Source: Nitrosomonas cryotolerans ATCC 49181 (lineage in GTDB: Bacteria > Pseudomonadota > Gammaproteobacteria > Burkholderiales > Nitrosomonadaceae). From it: a stretch of 64,000 nucleotides of DNA. Where the stretch lies: contig NZ_FSRO01000001.1 in NCBI RefSeq assembly GCF_900143275.1, forward strand, positions 2,064,116 to 2,128,115, given 5' to 3'. Each line of letters begins with the position of its first letter. Position 1 is the first letter of the stretch. A program made the translations under genes and the position numbers. Shown one piece after another: positions 46,982-57,128 of the stretch. The notes below the pieces were generated by a model. The model saw only the letters and a list, made by a program, of their open reading frames with translations, searched no databases and was not told where the DNA came from.

Positions 46982-47007
46982 ATATTTTTCTCCTGGATAA
47001 AATTGAG

Positions 47008-47517
47008 TCAGATTTTACGATCGAGTACGATAAAGTGGAATTCCAGTGGATCCTTACCATCCGAATAATGCTTTTCGCGTATCGTTTCATTCCATTCATC
47101 AGGATTTAAGTTAGGAAAGAATGTATCTCCTTCAAAATTATGCTGTAACTCTGTCATGTATATACGTTGACATAACCCCAGCATTTGTTGATAAAGCTCT
47201 GCGCCTCCAATGATAAACCCCTGTGTATTCTTGTCATCACGATCTGTATATAGGCGTAGTGCATCACCTATTGAATTCACAATAATTGCGCCGGGTGCAT
47301 GATAATTAACCTGGTGCGTAATAATTATGTTTGTACGACCTGATAAGGGTTTACCAATCGATTCATATGTTTTACGACCCATGATAATATGATTTCCCAA
47401 GGTCAGTGCTTTGAAATGTCTCAGATCAGCGGGCAAGTACCACGGCAGTGTATTATCCTTACCAATGACACGATTTTTAGCCATTGCTACTAGAATTGAT
47501 AAATGTGAAGCATTCAT
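47008..47517 (-). CDS. folA: Dihydrofolate reductase
   Basis: FolA regenerates tetrahydrofolate, consumed as dihydrofolate by the preceding thyA product. The 169-residue enzyme has [40 protein letters not shown], the NADPH-binding [20 protein letters not shown] and [13 protein letters not shown], with an Asp in the substrate-binding position (LPADLRHF). Its ATG overlaps the thyA stop by 4 bases, giving translational coupling. Confidence 0.97.
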   Translation of the reverse strand: MNASHLSILVAMAKNRVIGKDNTLPWYLPADLRHFKALTLGNHIIMGRKTYESIGKPLSGRTNIIITHQVNYHAPGAIIVNSIGDALRLYTDRDDKNTQGFIIGGAELYQQMLGLCQRIYMTELQHNFEGDTFFPNLNPDEWNETIREKHYSDGKDPLEFHFIVLDRKI

Positions 47518-48308
47518 ACGGCAACTACCGCTCTGATAGCTGGGTGAGGATCATATTTCGTTAATACGAAATCGTCATATTTAAAATTAAAAATTTGTCT
47601 GATTAAAGGATTTAATTTCATAGTCGGTAATACTCTAGGTTCTCGATTGAGCTGTTCATGAGCCTGGTCAAGATGATTAAGATATAGGTGAGCATCGCCA
47701 AGAGTGTGTACAAAATCGCCAGGTTTGAGGTTGCATACTTGTGCGATCATCATGGTTAATAGTGAATAAGACGCAATATTAAATGGTAAACCCAGAAAGA
47801 TATCCGCACTCCGCTGGTATAGCTGGCAAGACAATCGACCATCAGCCACATAAAATTGAAAAAATGCATGACAAGGCGGTAGCCTCATGCTGTCCAAATA
47901 GCCTACGTTCCATGCTGAAACAATCATACGCCGCGAATCCGGAGTATTCGTTATTTGCTCAATTATCTGCGTAATTTGATCTATCTCGCGGCCATCGGCA
48001 GTTGGCCATGAGCGCCATTGGTGTCCATATATCGGACCAAGCTCCCCATTCTCATCTGCCCATTCATCCCAGATAGAAATACCATGATTTTGAAGGTATC
48101 TAATATTAGTATCCCCCGTTAGGAACCACAGTAGCTCATGAATAATGGATTTAATATGACATTTCTTAGTAGTGACCAATGGAAAACCATCGGTCAAATC
48201 AAAACGCATCTGGTAACCAAATACCGAGAGTGTGCCTGTTCCAGTTCGATCAGATTTCTGGCAGCCATGGTTTAGAACATGTCTCATTAGTTCGAGATAT
48301 TGACGCAT
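47514..48308 (-). CDS. thyA: Thymidylate synthase
   Basis: ThyA methylates dUMP to dTMP with methylene-tetrahydrofolate. The 264-residue product has the usual short bacterial length and the motifs [20 protein letters not shown], the catalytic cysteine in [34 protein letters not shown] and [14 protein letters not shown]. It leads a thyA-folA pair that completes the folate cycle, with dCTP deaminase and an exported hydrolase nearby. Confidence 0.98.
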   Translation of the reverse strand: MRQYLELMRHVLNHGCQKSDRTGTGTLSVFGYQMRFDLTDGFPLVTTKKCHIKSIIHELLWFLTGDTNIRYLQNHGISIWDEWADENGELGPIYGHQWRSWPTADGREIDQITQIIEQITNTPDSRRMIVSAWNVGYLDSMRLPPCHAFFQFYVADGRLSCQLYQRSADIFLGLPFNIASYSLLTMMIAQVCNLKPGDFVHTLGDAHLYLNHLDQAHEQLNREPRVLPTMKLNPLIRQIFNFKYDDFVLTKYDPHPAIRAVVAV

Positions 48309-48478
48309 AAAGTTAGGATCTCCGAATTAATCTTTAAAAGTAAGCCATCGATTACAGGCTATCTTGGGCAAAAGATGGGTATGGCGTATATAATAGCAAC
48401 AGTTTATGTGATGAAGATTCTTCACGTACCAATAATCATAAATTGTCATTCAAATTATATTTGACAGGGAAGCGATCA

Positions 48479-49942
48479 ATGCTTGCAACACTTATTCAGA
48501 ACGAATCACCTTTCGATAAATCCATTAAAGCAACACATATTCTCGTAGTACTTCCCCGATTAGCAAGACTACCTAAAAAATACGACATTCCTGGTGAAAA
48601 TACACTGAAAAAATTGCTAGAACGGCGCGATATGAAGCTGAGTAAAATTAGCGAAATATCGATAAGTAGTAACCTCGATAATGGTGCTTTATGTGCTTGG
48701 GTAATGATTGATTTAGACAAGCCCATATTTAATCAGCAGACTTGTATCCGCAAGGCAGTTCAATTGCTCTTAGAGGAAAGCCCTGCAGAAATACATATTG
48801 CTGTTTATGGGAACACGAGTCAGAAAAGTATATTTGCAGAATTGGCTATTTATGCTGCTTGGGTTAATGGCGCGGCCCTTCCTGTGCGGAAGAAAAAGCA
48901 GGAAAGACAATCGCTTGCTAAAATAACGCTATTCGGTCATCAGGATCCTGATAATTTTACACTGCTCAGTGCACAAGCTGAGGGAAATTTTCTGGCACGT
49001 GGATTAACAATATTGCCTCCTAATGAACTAACTCCTCGTACTTACCGTGAGCAAATAAAAAAGCTTGCAACAAATGAAGGATGGGAGCACGAGGAATTTG
49101 ATGTCAATACGTTACGAAAGATGGGAGCGGGTGCATTTGTAGCAGTAGCACAGGGTAGCGATCCGGAGGATGCAGCTATCGTGTATTTGAAGAGACGTTG
49201 TGATACAGAAACTAGCAAAACGATTGCACTGGTAGGTAAAGGCATCTGTTTTGATACTGGCGGGCATAATTTAAAACCTGCCCGCTTTATGCATGGCATG
49301 CATGAAGATATGAATGGTTCAGCGGTAGCCTTAGGAATTTTATTGGCAGCCACGCGAGCTAATATCCCAATTAATATTGATTGCTGGCTTGCCATAGCTC
49401 AGAATCATATTAGTCCGCGTGCTTATAAGCAAAATGATGTAATCACTGCACTGAATGGCTTAACAATCGAGATTATTCATACGGACGCTGAAGGGCGAAT
49501 GGTACTGGCTGATACTTTGACCTTGGCAGAACGACAAAAACCAGAGATGATTATAGACTTTGCGACGCTCACAGGGAGTATGCATACAGCCTTAGGCTCT
49601 CGTTATAGTGGTATTTTCAGTAATAATGATGATTTGGCGCAGGATGCAGTAGATGCGGGAAAAACGAGTGGTGAGCGTATTTGTGTATTTCCGATGGACT
49701 CCGATTACGAAGAAAGCCTGGAAAGTAAAATTGCGGATATTAAACAATGTTCATTAGATGGTGAGAGTGATCATATTCTCGCAGCTCGCTTTCTGAATCA
49801 GTTTATAAATAGTACACCATGGATACACATGGATCTTTCTGCTTGCAGCCATAAAGGTGGATTAGGTGCGGTAGGCAGCGATATTACTGGTTTTGGTGTG
49901 GGGTGGGCGATTAAACTCATGCAAAAGATAACATCTTCCTAA
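48479..49942 (+). CDS. Leucyl aminopeptidase-family (M17) protein
   Basis: The 487-residue protein resembles PepA-type M17 aminopeptidases: LPPNELTPRTYREQIKKLA, the metal site ALVGKGICFDTGGHNLKPAR, HEDMNGSAVALGILLAATRA, the signature EIIHTDAEGRMVLADTLTLA and ATLTGSMHTALGSRYSGIF. The lysine normally just before the second metal site (MKxDM) is replaced by MHEDM. The start is ATG at 48479 with AGGGAAG upstream; the frame opens earlier at a TTG. It is transcribed away from thyA. Confidence 0.9.
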   Translation: MLATLIQNESPFDKSIKATHILVVLPRLARLPKKYDIPGENTLKKLLERRDMKLSKISEISISSNLDNGALCAWVMIDLDKPIFNQQTCIRKAVQLLLEESPAEIHIAVYGNTSQKSIFAELAIYAAWVNGAALPVRKKKQERQSLAKITLFGHQDPDNFTLLSAQAEGNFLARGLTILPPNELTPRTYREQIKKLATNEGWEHEEFDVNTLRKMGAGAFVAVAQGSDPEDAAIVYLKRRCDTETSKTIALVGKGICFDTGGHNLKPARFMHGMHEDMNGSAVALGILLAATRANIPINIDCWLAIAQNHISPRAYKQNDVITALNGLTIEIIHTDAEGRMVLADTLTLAERQKPEMIIDFATLTGSMHTALGSRYSGIFSNNDDLAQDAVDAGKTSGERICVFPMDSDYEESLESKIADIKQCSLDGESDHILAARFLNQFINSTPWIHMDLSACSHKGGLGAVGSDITGFGVGWAIKLMQKITSS

Positions 49943-49970
49943 ATGATGCTTTTCCCTCATGATTATGCAT

Positions 49971-50003
49971 AAAGGAATCGGATTAGATTAACCCGATTCC
50001 TTC
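49971..50003. terminator. Bidirectional hairpin between convergent genes
   Basis: AAGGAATCGG and CCGATTCCTT form a 10-bp perfect stem in the gap between the M17 peptidase and mltD stops. There is no long T run on either side, so strength is uncertain. Confidence 0.5.
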
Positions 50004-50028
50004 AATCAGCTATCGCTGCACATTAAGA

Positions 50029-51231
50029 TTAAAAATTATTCTTAGACAAATATTTAATATTTTTAGTTGATTTGTTGTTCACGATTAAAGTATCAACATT
50101 ATGGCCAGACTCTATGCGCGGAACCAGAATAGTCTGACCTTGAGTAATTTTATCGTTCTGCGTGATACTGTTTACTTCTTTTAACTGTGCGACACTGATG
50201 TTATGGCGAGATGATAATTCTTTGGCATTCTCCCCTCTTTTAACCTGATAAATCTGCCATGAAACAAGTGGTTTATTGCAACTTTCAAGATTAGTTAAGA
50301 ATGTTTCAATCTTATCAATGGGTAATAATAGAATGCGGGGAGTGTTATTAACTCTAATGATAGGTCGATTATATGCAGGATTTAATGCATTGAATTCCTC
50401 AATAGGTATATCAGCAAGCTCTGCTACCAAACTGATATCTATATGGTGATTAGCTTCAACTTTGTCAAAATAAGGTTCATTGGGTATGGGATTTAGCTCG
50501 ATGCCGTAATCTGTTGGATTAGCAATAATATTTTTTACTGCTATTAATTTATGTACATGATTCCGAGTTTCGCGAGGGAGTTTAATATGACGAAAACTGG
50601 TGGGGAAGCCTTCTTCTCGATTTTTAGCTAATGAGCGCTTTATTGCCCCCTCTCCCCAGTTATATGCGGCTATTGCCAATTTCCAATCACCAAACATACC
50701 ATAGAGATTCTGTAGATAATCAAGAGCAGCCTGGGTAGCTGCAATAACATCCTTACGTTCATCACGCCACCAGTTTTGTTTTAAACCAAAGCTTCTTCCC
50801 GTAGCAGGAATGAATTGCCAAAGTCCTGCCGCATTACTGCTTGATTCGGCGTTGGGATTAAAGGCACTTTCAACTATGGGTAACAATGCAATTTCGGTTG
50901 GCATGCCACGACGCTCAACTTCTTCAACAATGTGATGTAAATAGCGTTTACTTCGTTCGGCAATACGATATATATAGTTCGGATCACGGGTATAGGAAGC
51001 CTCATTATTGCGTACTTCTTTACTATTAAGATCGCCCAAGGTAAAGCCATTACGAATCCGCTCCCACAAGTCATCTGAATCTGTGGCGGCATCCGCCGAA
51101 TATTCAGCTGCATGTCCGGTTGAGCTATAGCTTCTGGTTTCTGCTGCATTCACCGGAAAATATATAAATATTGTTAATAAACAGGCGATTATTGTTTTTT
51201 TTAGATATTGTGCTGTATATGTTTTTTGCAT
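50029..51231 (-). CDS. mltD: Membrane-bound lytic murein transglycosylase D
   Basis: The enzyme cleaves peptidoglycan glycan chains to anhydro-muropeptides in the periplasm. The 400-residue protein has a hydrophobic N-terminal signal (IIACLLTIFIYFPVNAAE), a catalytic domain with the active Glu in LLPIVESAFNPNAESSSNAA, GLWQFIPATGRSFGL and WKLAIAAYNWGEGAI, and a C-terminal LysM repeat QVKRGENAKELSSRHNISVA. The signal has no lipobox cysteine, unlike E. coli MltD. It follows queF on the same strand by 36 bases. Confidence 0.93.
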   Translation of the reverse strand: MQKTYTAQYLKKTIIACLLTIFIYFPVNAAETRSYSSTGHAAEYSADAATDSDDLWERIRNGFTLGDLNSKEVRNNEASYTRDPNYIYRIAERSKRYLHHIVEEVERRGMPTEIALLPIVESAFNPNAESSSNAAGLWQFIPATGRSFGLKQNWWRDERKDVIAATQAALDYLQNLYGMFGDWKLAIAAYNWGEGAIKRSLAKNREEGFPTSFRHIKLPRETRNHVHKLIAVKNIIANPTDYGIELNPIPNEPYFDKVEANHHIDISLVAELADIPIEEFNALNPAYNRPIIRVNNTPRILLLPIDKIETFLTNLESCNKPLVSWQIYQVKRGENAKELSSRHNISVAQLKEVNSITQNDKITQGQTILVPRIESGHNVDTLIVNNKSTKNIKYLSKNNF

Positions 51232-51267
51232 AAATAATTATTATAATTTGATTCTATTTGATTAAAA

Positions 51268-51687
51268 TTATTTACGTGTATTCGATTGTTCATCAAACTC
51301 CTCTAGTAATACCGCTGGCAATGGTTTCCACCCTGTTTTACGATGCTCCGCTACAATATTAGTAAAGAGACCACCACGGACATAAAATCTAGCAATGAGG
51401 CGAATATATCTCGGCTTTAAAGCAGCGATGAGGTCATCGAGTATCAGATTGGTGACCGCTTCATGAAACGCACCTTCGTTGCGGTATGACCAAATATAGA
51501 GTTTGAGGCTTTTCAATTCGATACATTTTTTGTCGGGAATATAGTCTAAAATTAAAGTAGCAAAATCAGGCTGCCCTGTTTTTGGACATAGGCAAGTAAA
51601 TTCGGGAATTTCTATATGAATACGGTAATCTCGTTTTTGTGTGGGGTTTGCAAATACTTCCAGTTTTTTTTCGGGTTTGCTTGTCAT
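51268..51687 (-). CDS. queF: NADPH-dependent preQ0 reductase QueF
   Basis: QueF reduces 7-cyano-7-deazaguanine to 7-aminomethyl-deazaguanine in queuosine synthesis. The 139-residue single-domain form carries the active cysteine in [20 protein letters not shown], the QueF motif [16 protein letters not shown] (seen as [18 protein letters not shown]) and [17 protein letters not shown]. Together with gluQ elsewhere in the window it supports a full queuosine pathway. It precedes mltD, perhaps in one transcript. Confidence 0.96.
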   Translation of the reverse strand: MTSKPEKKLEVFANPTQKRDYRIHIEIPEFTCLCPKTGQPDFATLILDYIPDKKCIELKSLKLYIWSYRNEGAFHEAVTNLILDDLIAALKPRYIRLIARFYVRGGLFTNIVAEHRKTGWKPLPAVLLEEFDEQSNTRK

Positions 51688-51782
51688 TCTCTATGATTAG
51701 ATTAAATCAGTTAAAATAAACGTCCAGACTGCATTTTCATATTATTATTTATCTTTCAATTATAACCGGTTTACCTGAAAAA

Positions 51783-54700
51783 TTGCGCCTCTCTCAAATT
51801 AAACTTGCTGGTTTCAAATCCTTTGTTGATCCTACCATCATCTCTACTCCTGGCAATCTGGTTGGAATTGTCGGCCCTAATGGTTGCGGAAAATCAAATG
51901 TAATCGATGCAGTCCGTTGGGTTTTAGGTGAATCAAAAGCATCCGCTTTACGGGGTGAATCCATGCAGGACGTTATATTTAGCGGATCAGCAAACCGTAA
52001 ACCAGTTGGTCGTGCCAGTGTGGAATTGATATTTGATAATAAACTGGGCAGGGCTATTGGGCAATGGTCAAGTTATGCTGAAATTGCCATTAAAAGAGTG
52101 ATTCAGCGTGATGGAGCCTCCGCATATTATATCAATAATACGCATGTACGCCGTCGTGATATTGCCGATATCTTTTTGGGCACAGGGGTCGGAGGACGTG
52201 GCTATGCCATTATCGAACAAGGTATGATTTCGCGTATTATCGAAGCGAAGCCACATGAATTAAGATTGTTTCTGGAAGAAGCCGCAGGAATTTCCAAGTA
52301 TCGGGAACGCCGCCATGAAACTGAGTTACGCTTGGCCGATACCCGAAAGAATCTCTTACGGTTAGAGGATATATATCAGGAGCTAAGCACGCAGCGACAG
52401 CATCTGGAAGAACAGGCTAAAGCGGCTAAGCAATTAAAAGAAACTCAAATAAAATTACAAACAGCACAGAATTTATTATGGTTGTTACGTAAGCAGGAAG
52501 CAGTTACAAAGCAAGTGTATGCAGAAAATGAGATTCACAGGCGAGAGCAAGAATTAGAAACCGAGCGAGCTAGGCTATCTGATTTGGAAAAAAAACTAGA
52601 AACAGTGCGATTCCAACACTCATCTGCCAGCGAACAATTACAGCAGTCGCAGGATAAACTCCATGCAGTCAATGCAAGCGTAATCTATTTAGAGCAAGAA
52701 ATAGCACATTTACGCAAAAATAACGAGCGTTTATCACATCAAATACTCGAAGCAGAGAAACAACTGGAACGTAACGAACTACAGGTAAAAAGTGCTACTG
52801 ATAGTCTGGCTCACTGGCATAAAGAGATTGATCTGGCTCATTCCGTTCACCAATCCAGTATGGATAAGAATACAAATGCACATGATCAATTACCAACAAT
52901 TGAAGCAGCCTTCCGCTTAGCTCAAGAAAACCTTAATGATTATCAACGTAATTTATTGTTGATCGAGCAAGCCAGTCATTTAGAAAAAAGTCACTATGAG
53001 CATGCTGATAAGTCCGCTCAGCAATTAAAGTCTCGTCATGATCGTCTAATACAGGAGCAAAATGCACTACCTCAACCTGATTATGAGAAGCTGGTTTCTT
53101 TACAAAAGGAAATAGAAAATCTGAATATGATTCAGGGGCAGAAGAAAAACATGCTTGCAGAGACTGAAGGTCAAGCATTATCTGTAATCGAAAACAAAAA
53201 ACAGGCTGCGAAAGAGGTGCTGTTACTAGAGCAGGCGTTAACTCAGATGAAGGCACGATTTGATGCATTGCAACGTTTACAGCTGAAGTTGGAAAATAAT
53301 GCGGCATTGACCGCATGGTTGACTAAATACAAATTTGATGCGCTACCCCGATTATGGCAACACATTGAAATTGAAAAAAACTGGGAAAATGCATTAGAGT
53401 CCATATTGCGTGAGCAATTGAATAGTATCGGGTTTGATCAACTAGATGTATTACAGAGCTGGGAACATGATTTGCCACCTGGAAAATGGACATTATTCGA
53501 AACAGAACAGCCATCAGTTTACGCAGCTAATAGTAGATTGGCTGAAAAAACTGAAGAAACGACCTGTAACGTAACACAGTGGAAATTATTGCGGGATCAT
53601 ATAATCTGTACTCATAGTGGGATCAAGTCTGTGCTAGACGAATGGTTGAGTCAAATATATGTGACTGAAAATCTCCAGGAAGGTTTATTGCAGAGGATTC
53701 ATTTGGTTTCCGGTGAAAAGCTAGTAACAAGCCAGGGACATATTTTTACCCGTTATAGTTTGACCTTTTATACGCCTGATTCTCAATTACATGGAGTATT
53801 AGCACGCCAACAGGAGCTGAATCTAATTAGTGCCGAGATAAATCAATTAAATATCAATCTGAATCAGCAACAATCCAAATTAGCGAAAACGGAGTGTGCT
53901 AGTGAGAAACTAGATGAAACAATCAAACGATTACACTCGGATAGCAAACAACTGCAGCAGAGACAACATAATTTACAATTAGAAGCAGTCAAACTTTCAC
54001 AACTCACTGAACGTGTTGATCAGCGTCACACTCAGATTAATAATGAGTTAAAGGAAATTACACAGCAGTCGGCCATGGAAATCCTGCAGAAGCAAGATGC
54101 TGAAATAAAAATAAATCAATATATCGAGCAGCTTGACGAATTAAAGAAGCAGGTGGAACAAAAGAATCTTGCTTCAGTAATGGCAGAACAATTACTTGCT
54201 ACACAACGGCAACTCGTTCAAAATACGATGAAAGAAATGCAAGAAGCAGGGTTTTATTTAAAAACATGCGAAAGCAAAATCAACGAATTGGAACAAAATA
54301 TTCGAATCTATAACGAAAATATAAGCAGATCGACAAAAGATAGAGATCAGTTATTAGCGGAACAATCTAGCTTGGATGAAACATCATTAGAAGCTCAGTT
54401 ACAGGAGAGTCTGGCGAAACGCATAAGATTTGAACAAATTGTTGCTGAGGTGCGTGAACGTTTGAACAATGCCACACGCTATCTACAGGAAATAGATAAT
54501 TCGCGCATCGTTTCTGAGCAGAAATTACAGGCATTGCGAGAGTCAATTAATCAAGTGCGCCTTAAAGAACAAGAAGCTTGTATTACTGCGAGTCGGTTTG
54601 ATGAACAGCTAAATGAAGCCAAGGCAGACGAGAAAGATTTACTACCATTAATTGATAACTTGCAGCCTTCAATGTTGCAAGCCGATATAAAACGGCTTAA

Positions 54701-55352
54701 TGCTGAAATCATGGCACTGGGAGCGGTTAATCTCGCTGCTTTAGATGAACTGTTGATAGCTCAAACAAGAGAAGCCAATCTTGGTTCACAATTACGTGAT
54801 CTGAATGCAGCAGTCAGCATACTGGAAAAGGTAATTCATCAAATAGATCATGAAACTCGAGAATGTCTGCTGACAACTTTCAATTCGGTCAATAATAACT
54901 TAGATGAAATTTTTCCTGTAATGTTTGGGGGAGGACAGGCAAAGCTCATTTTAAATGATGGAGGAATTCTGGACTCCGGTATAACGTTAACGGCACAACC
55001 ACCTGGTAAGAGAAACAGCTCTATTCATTTGTTATCGGGCGGAGAGAAGGCATTAACTGCCCTGTCACTTATTTTTTCGTTATTTCAACTGAATCCTGCG
55101 CCTTTTTGCTTGCTAGATGAGGTTGATGCACCCCTTGACGACAGCAATACGGATCGTTTTTGCGATTTAGTAAAGAAAATATCGAAACAAACACAGTTTC
55201 TATTTATTAGTCATAATAAAATTACAATGGAAATGGCGCAGCAACTATTAGGCATTACAATGCAAGAACAAGGAGTCTCGCGTGTGGTTGCTGTTGATGT
55301 AACGGAAGCCATTGAATTGGGCAGTGAAGTTAATGCAAGTTTAGGCGTTTAA
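51783..55352 (+). CDS. smc: Chromosome partition protein SMC
   Basis: SMC is the ATPase of the condensin complex that organises and segregates DNA. The 1189-residue protein has an N-terminal Walker A GPNGCGKSNVIDAVRWVLGE, long coiled coils from about residue 170 to 500 and again to about 1020, a hinge domain near residues 510-660, the ABC signature LLSGGEKALTALSLIFSLF and Walker B FCLLDEVDAPLDDSN. The start is TTG at the conserved RLSQIKLAGFKSFVD. zipA follows 21 bases downstream. No ScpA/B genes are in the window. Confidence 0.97.
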   Translation: MRLSQIKLAGFKSFVDPTIISTPGNLVGIVGPNGCGKSNVIDAVRWVLGESKASALRGESMQDVIFSGSANRKPVGRASVELIFDNKLGRAIGQWSSYAEIAIKRVIQRDGASAYYINNTHVRRRDIADIFLGTGVGGRGYAIIEQGMISRIIEAKPHELRLFLEEAAGISKYRERRHETELRLADTRKNLLRLEDIYQELSTQRQHLEEQAKAAKQLKETQIKLQTAQNLLWLLRKQEAVTKQVYAENEIHRREQELETERARLSDLEKKLETVRFQHSSASEQLQQSQDKLHAVNASVIYLEQEIAHLRKNNERLSHQILEAEKQLERNELQVKSATDSLAHWHKEIDLAHSVHQSSMDKNTNAHDQLPTIEAAFRLAQENLNDYQRNLLLIEQASHLEKSHYEHADKSAQQLKSRHDRLIQEQNALPQPDYEKLVSLQKEIENLNMIQGQKKNMLAETEGQALSVIENKKQAAKEVLLLEQALTQMKARFDALQRLQLKLENNAALTAWLTKYKFDALPRLWQHIEIEKNWENALESILREQLNSIGFDQLDVLQSWEHDLPPGKWTLFETEQPSVYAANSRLAEKTEETTCNVTQWKLLRDHIICTHSGIKSVLDEWLSQIYVTENLQEGLLQRIHLVSGEKLVTSQGHIFTRYSLTFYTPDSQLHGVLARQQELNLISAEINQLNINLNQQQSKLAKTECASEKLDETIKRLHSDSKQLQQRQHNLQLEAVKLSQLTERVDQRHTQINNELKEITQQSAMEILQKQDAEIKINQYIEQLDELKKQVEQKNLASVMAEQLLATQRQLVQNTMKEMQEAGFYLKTCESKINELEQNIRIYNENISRSTKDRDQLLAEQSSLDETSLEAQLQESLAKRIRFEQIVAEVRERLNNATRYLQEIDNSRIVSEQKLQALRESINQVRLKEQEACITASRFDEQLNEAKADEKDLLPLIDNLQPSMLQADIKRLNAEIMALGAVNLAALDELLIAQTREANLGSQLRDLNAAVSILEKVIHQIDHETRECLLTTFNSVNNNLDEIFPVMFGGGQAKLILNDGGILDSGITLTAQPPGKRNSSIHLLSGGEKALTALSLIFSLFQLNPAPFCLLDEVDAPLDDSNTDRFCDLVKKISKQTQFLFISHNKITMEMAQQLLGITMQEQGVSRVVAVDVTEAIELGSEVNASLGV

Positions 55353-55373
55353 GAAGATAGCAAGGGAGATAGT

Positions 55374-56522
55374 ATGAACATAATGAATATGAGTGACTTG
55401 CAGATAAGTTTAATCATTATCGGCGTCGTCATCATCGTGGGTGTTGCTGTCTTCAATTGGGTGCAACAATTACGTTATCGAAATAAGGTACAGGCATCGT
55501 TTGATCGGGAATATGAAGATGTGCTGCTTGAAACAGATAAAACCATCAAAAAAAATGAGCGTATTGAGCCACAATTAAAAAAGACGGTGGCGCCTGTACC
55601 TGAGTTTCCTGAAGACTCAATTGAACCTGTCGAAGACGACAAAAAAGATGACCCAATAAAGTCACCGGTAGTCACATCAACTGATTCGGCGACGGATGAA
55701 TTCGATAACAATATAAACTATATTGCCAGTCTGTACTCGGACTCGATGATTTCTAGTTCCGATTTAACTGTACTTCTACATGGAAAATTTGATTTTGGGA
55801 AGCCTGTGCGCTGGTTAGGACAGCAACAGAAGGGAGACTCGTGGGAAGAAATTACTTTGGAAACAAATGCGAATAAAGCAGGTTACATTGGTTTAAAAGG
55901 TTGCCTGCAACTTGCCGATCGTGCGGGTCCTGTTAGCGAGGTTAATTTATCCAAATTCCGCGATATAGTGCAGGAATTTGCGTCACAAGTAAATACTGTG
56001 GCAGATTGTCCTGATATCGTGGCAGCACATGATCGCGCTATATTACTTGATAAATTTTGTGCAGAAGTGGATGTTATGATTGGTATCAATATTATTAGTA
56101 AAGATGATGGTGCATTTGTTGGGACAAAAATCCGGGCACTAGCGGAAGCATCGGGGTTTAAGCTTGAGCCAGAGGGTATATTTAAATATCGCGATGATAA
56201 TCATACTGTTTTATTCACGCTAAGTAACTATGAGTCGGTACCATTTATATCCGAAAATATCAGAACATTGACTACACATGGCATTACCTTCTTACTGGAC
56301 GTACCAAGAGTAGCAAATGGAGAAAAAGTTTTTGACCAATTAACACATCTTGCAAGGATTTTTTCTTCAACCTTAGGCGGAATTATAGTAGATGATAATC
56401 GTGTTCCGCTCAGCGATAGAGGGCTGATTCGAAGCAGACAGCAGTTAAGCGACATTCAAATATTAATGCAAAAACAAAAAATTCTGGCGGGCAGTAAAAG
56501 TGCATTACGGTTATTTGTATAA
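55374..56522 (+). CDS. zipA: Cell division protein ZipA
   Basis: ZipA anchors FtsZ at the membrane. The 382-residue protein has an N-terminal membrane segment (DLQISLIIIGVVIIVGVAVF), a charged linker rich in Pro, Glu and Lys (about residues 60-120), and a C-terminal FtsZ-binding domain from about residue 210, including DRAILLDKFCAEVDVMIGIN and FLLDVPRVANGEKVFDQLTH. GGGAG lies six bases before the ATG. It follows smc closely. The ligA gene often found next is absent. Confidence 0.9.
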   Translation: MNIMNMSDLQISLIIIGVVIIVGVAVFNWVQQLRYRNKVQASFDREYEDVLLETDKTIKKNERIEPQLKKTVAPVPEFPEDSIEPVEDDKKDDPIKSPVVTSTDSATDEFDNNINYIASLYSDSMISSSDLTVLLHGKFDFGKPVRWLGQQQKGDSWEEITLETNANKAGYIGLKGCLQLADRAGPVSEVNLSKFRDIVQEFASQVNTVADCPDIVAAHDRAILLDKFCAEVDVMIGINIISKDDGAFVGTKIRALAEASGFKLEPEGIFKYRDDNHTVLFTLSNYESVPFISENIRTLTTHGITFLLDVPRVANGEKVFDQLTHLARIFSSTLGGIIVDDNRVPLSDRGLIRSRQQLSDIQILMQKQKILAGSKSALRLFV

Positions 56523-56750
56523 TTCGTACAGCTTTAATGTTTATCGTAACGTTCTATATGATTGATAACTGCGATACATAATTCATATCTGTCCAAGATT
56601 ATGGGAAATTTTGACATGAATGAATTTAAGCGTAGAATTGAATTCTGATAGGAAAGAAAGGCTGAGCGGTAGCTTAATTAACGCGGCAGTTTATGGATAA
56701 AAATAATTTTTCCAAGCTAATCTTAGAAGATAGTTTTAGTGCCAAGAAAA

Positions 56751-56756
56751 TATAAA
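56751..56756 (+). promoter_or_regulatory. -10 box of the 6S RNA promoter
   Basis: TATAAA ends four bases before the first paired base of the 6S RNA. A convincing -35 is not evident. Confidence 0.4.
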
Positions 56757-56760
56757 GACT

Positions 56761-56943
56761 GCTCCCTGCGGTGTTAGTTTAGACCCCTATTCTTTGAACC
56801 AATTTTAAGAAATAGGTTGTAAGTCAGAGTGATGTTGTTGTGAGCTTCCTGCAAGGAAGCACCTGATACATCCGACAAGCGACCGCCTTGGACCTTATGG
56901 TTCAAGATGAAGGGCTGACGGCATTTGTGGGGAGCTTTTTTTA
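56761..56943 (+). ncRNA. ssrS: 6S RNA
   Basis: 6S RNA binds RNA polymerase with sigma-70 and mimics an open promoter in stationary phase. The ~183-base segment matches the betaproteobacterial pattern: a closing stem of GCTCCC with GGGAGC, the 5' side TGCGGTGTTAG, TTTGAACC near the bubble, and the 3' side CACCTGATACATCCGACAAG, GCGACCGCCTTGGACCTTAT and GGTTCAAGATGAAGG with ACGGCATTTGTGG. The closing stem followed by seven T's also acts as terminator. It lies between zipA and a TauE-type gene. No covariance search was run. Confidence 0.9.
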
Positions 56944-57128
56944 TCTAATTGATTTTATACTATCACTGTTTTTTTAAAGTAATCAGATAAAAATAACGAT
57001 TAGATTTCCGTCAATTTTCCTGGATAAGAGCTAAAACAACTGAGATCGCTACGCTATCTTGTATAACTAAAGACAAGATAAGCTTTAGCGTTCAAGGTGT
57101 GAGTATTAACGTTCGCGGTGTCAAATAA

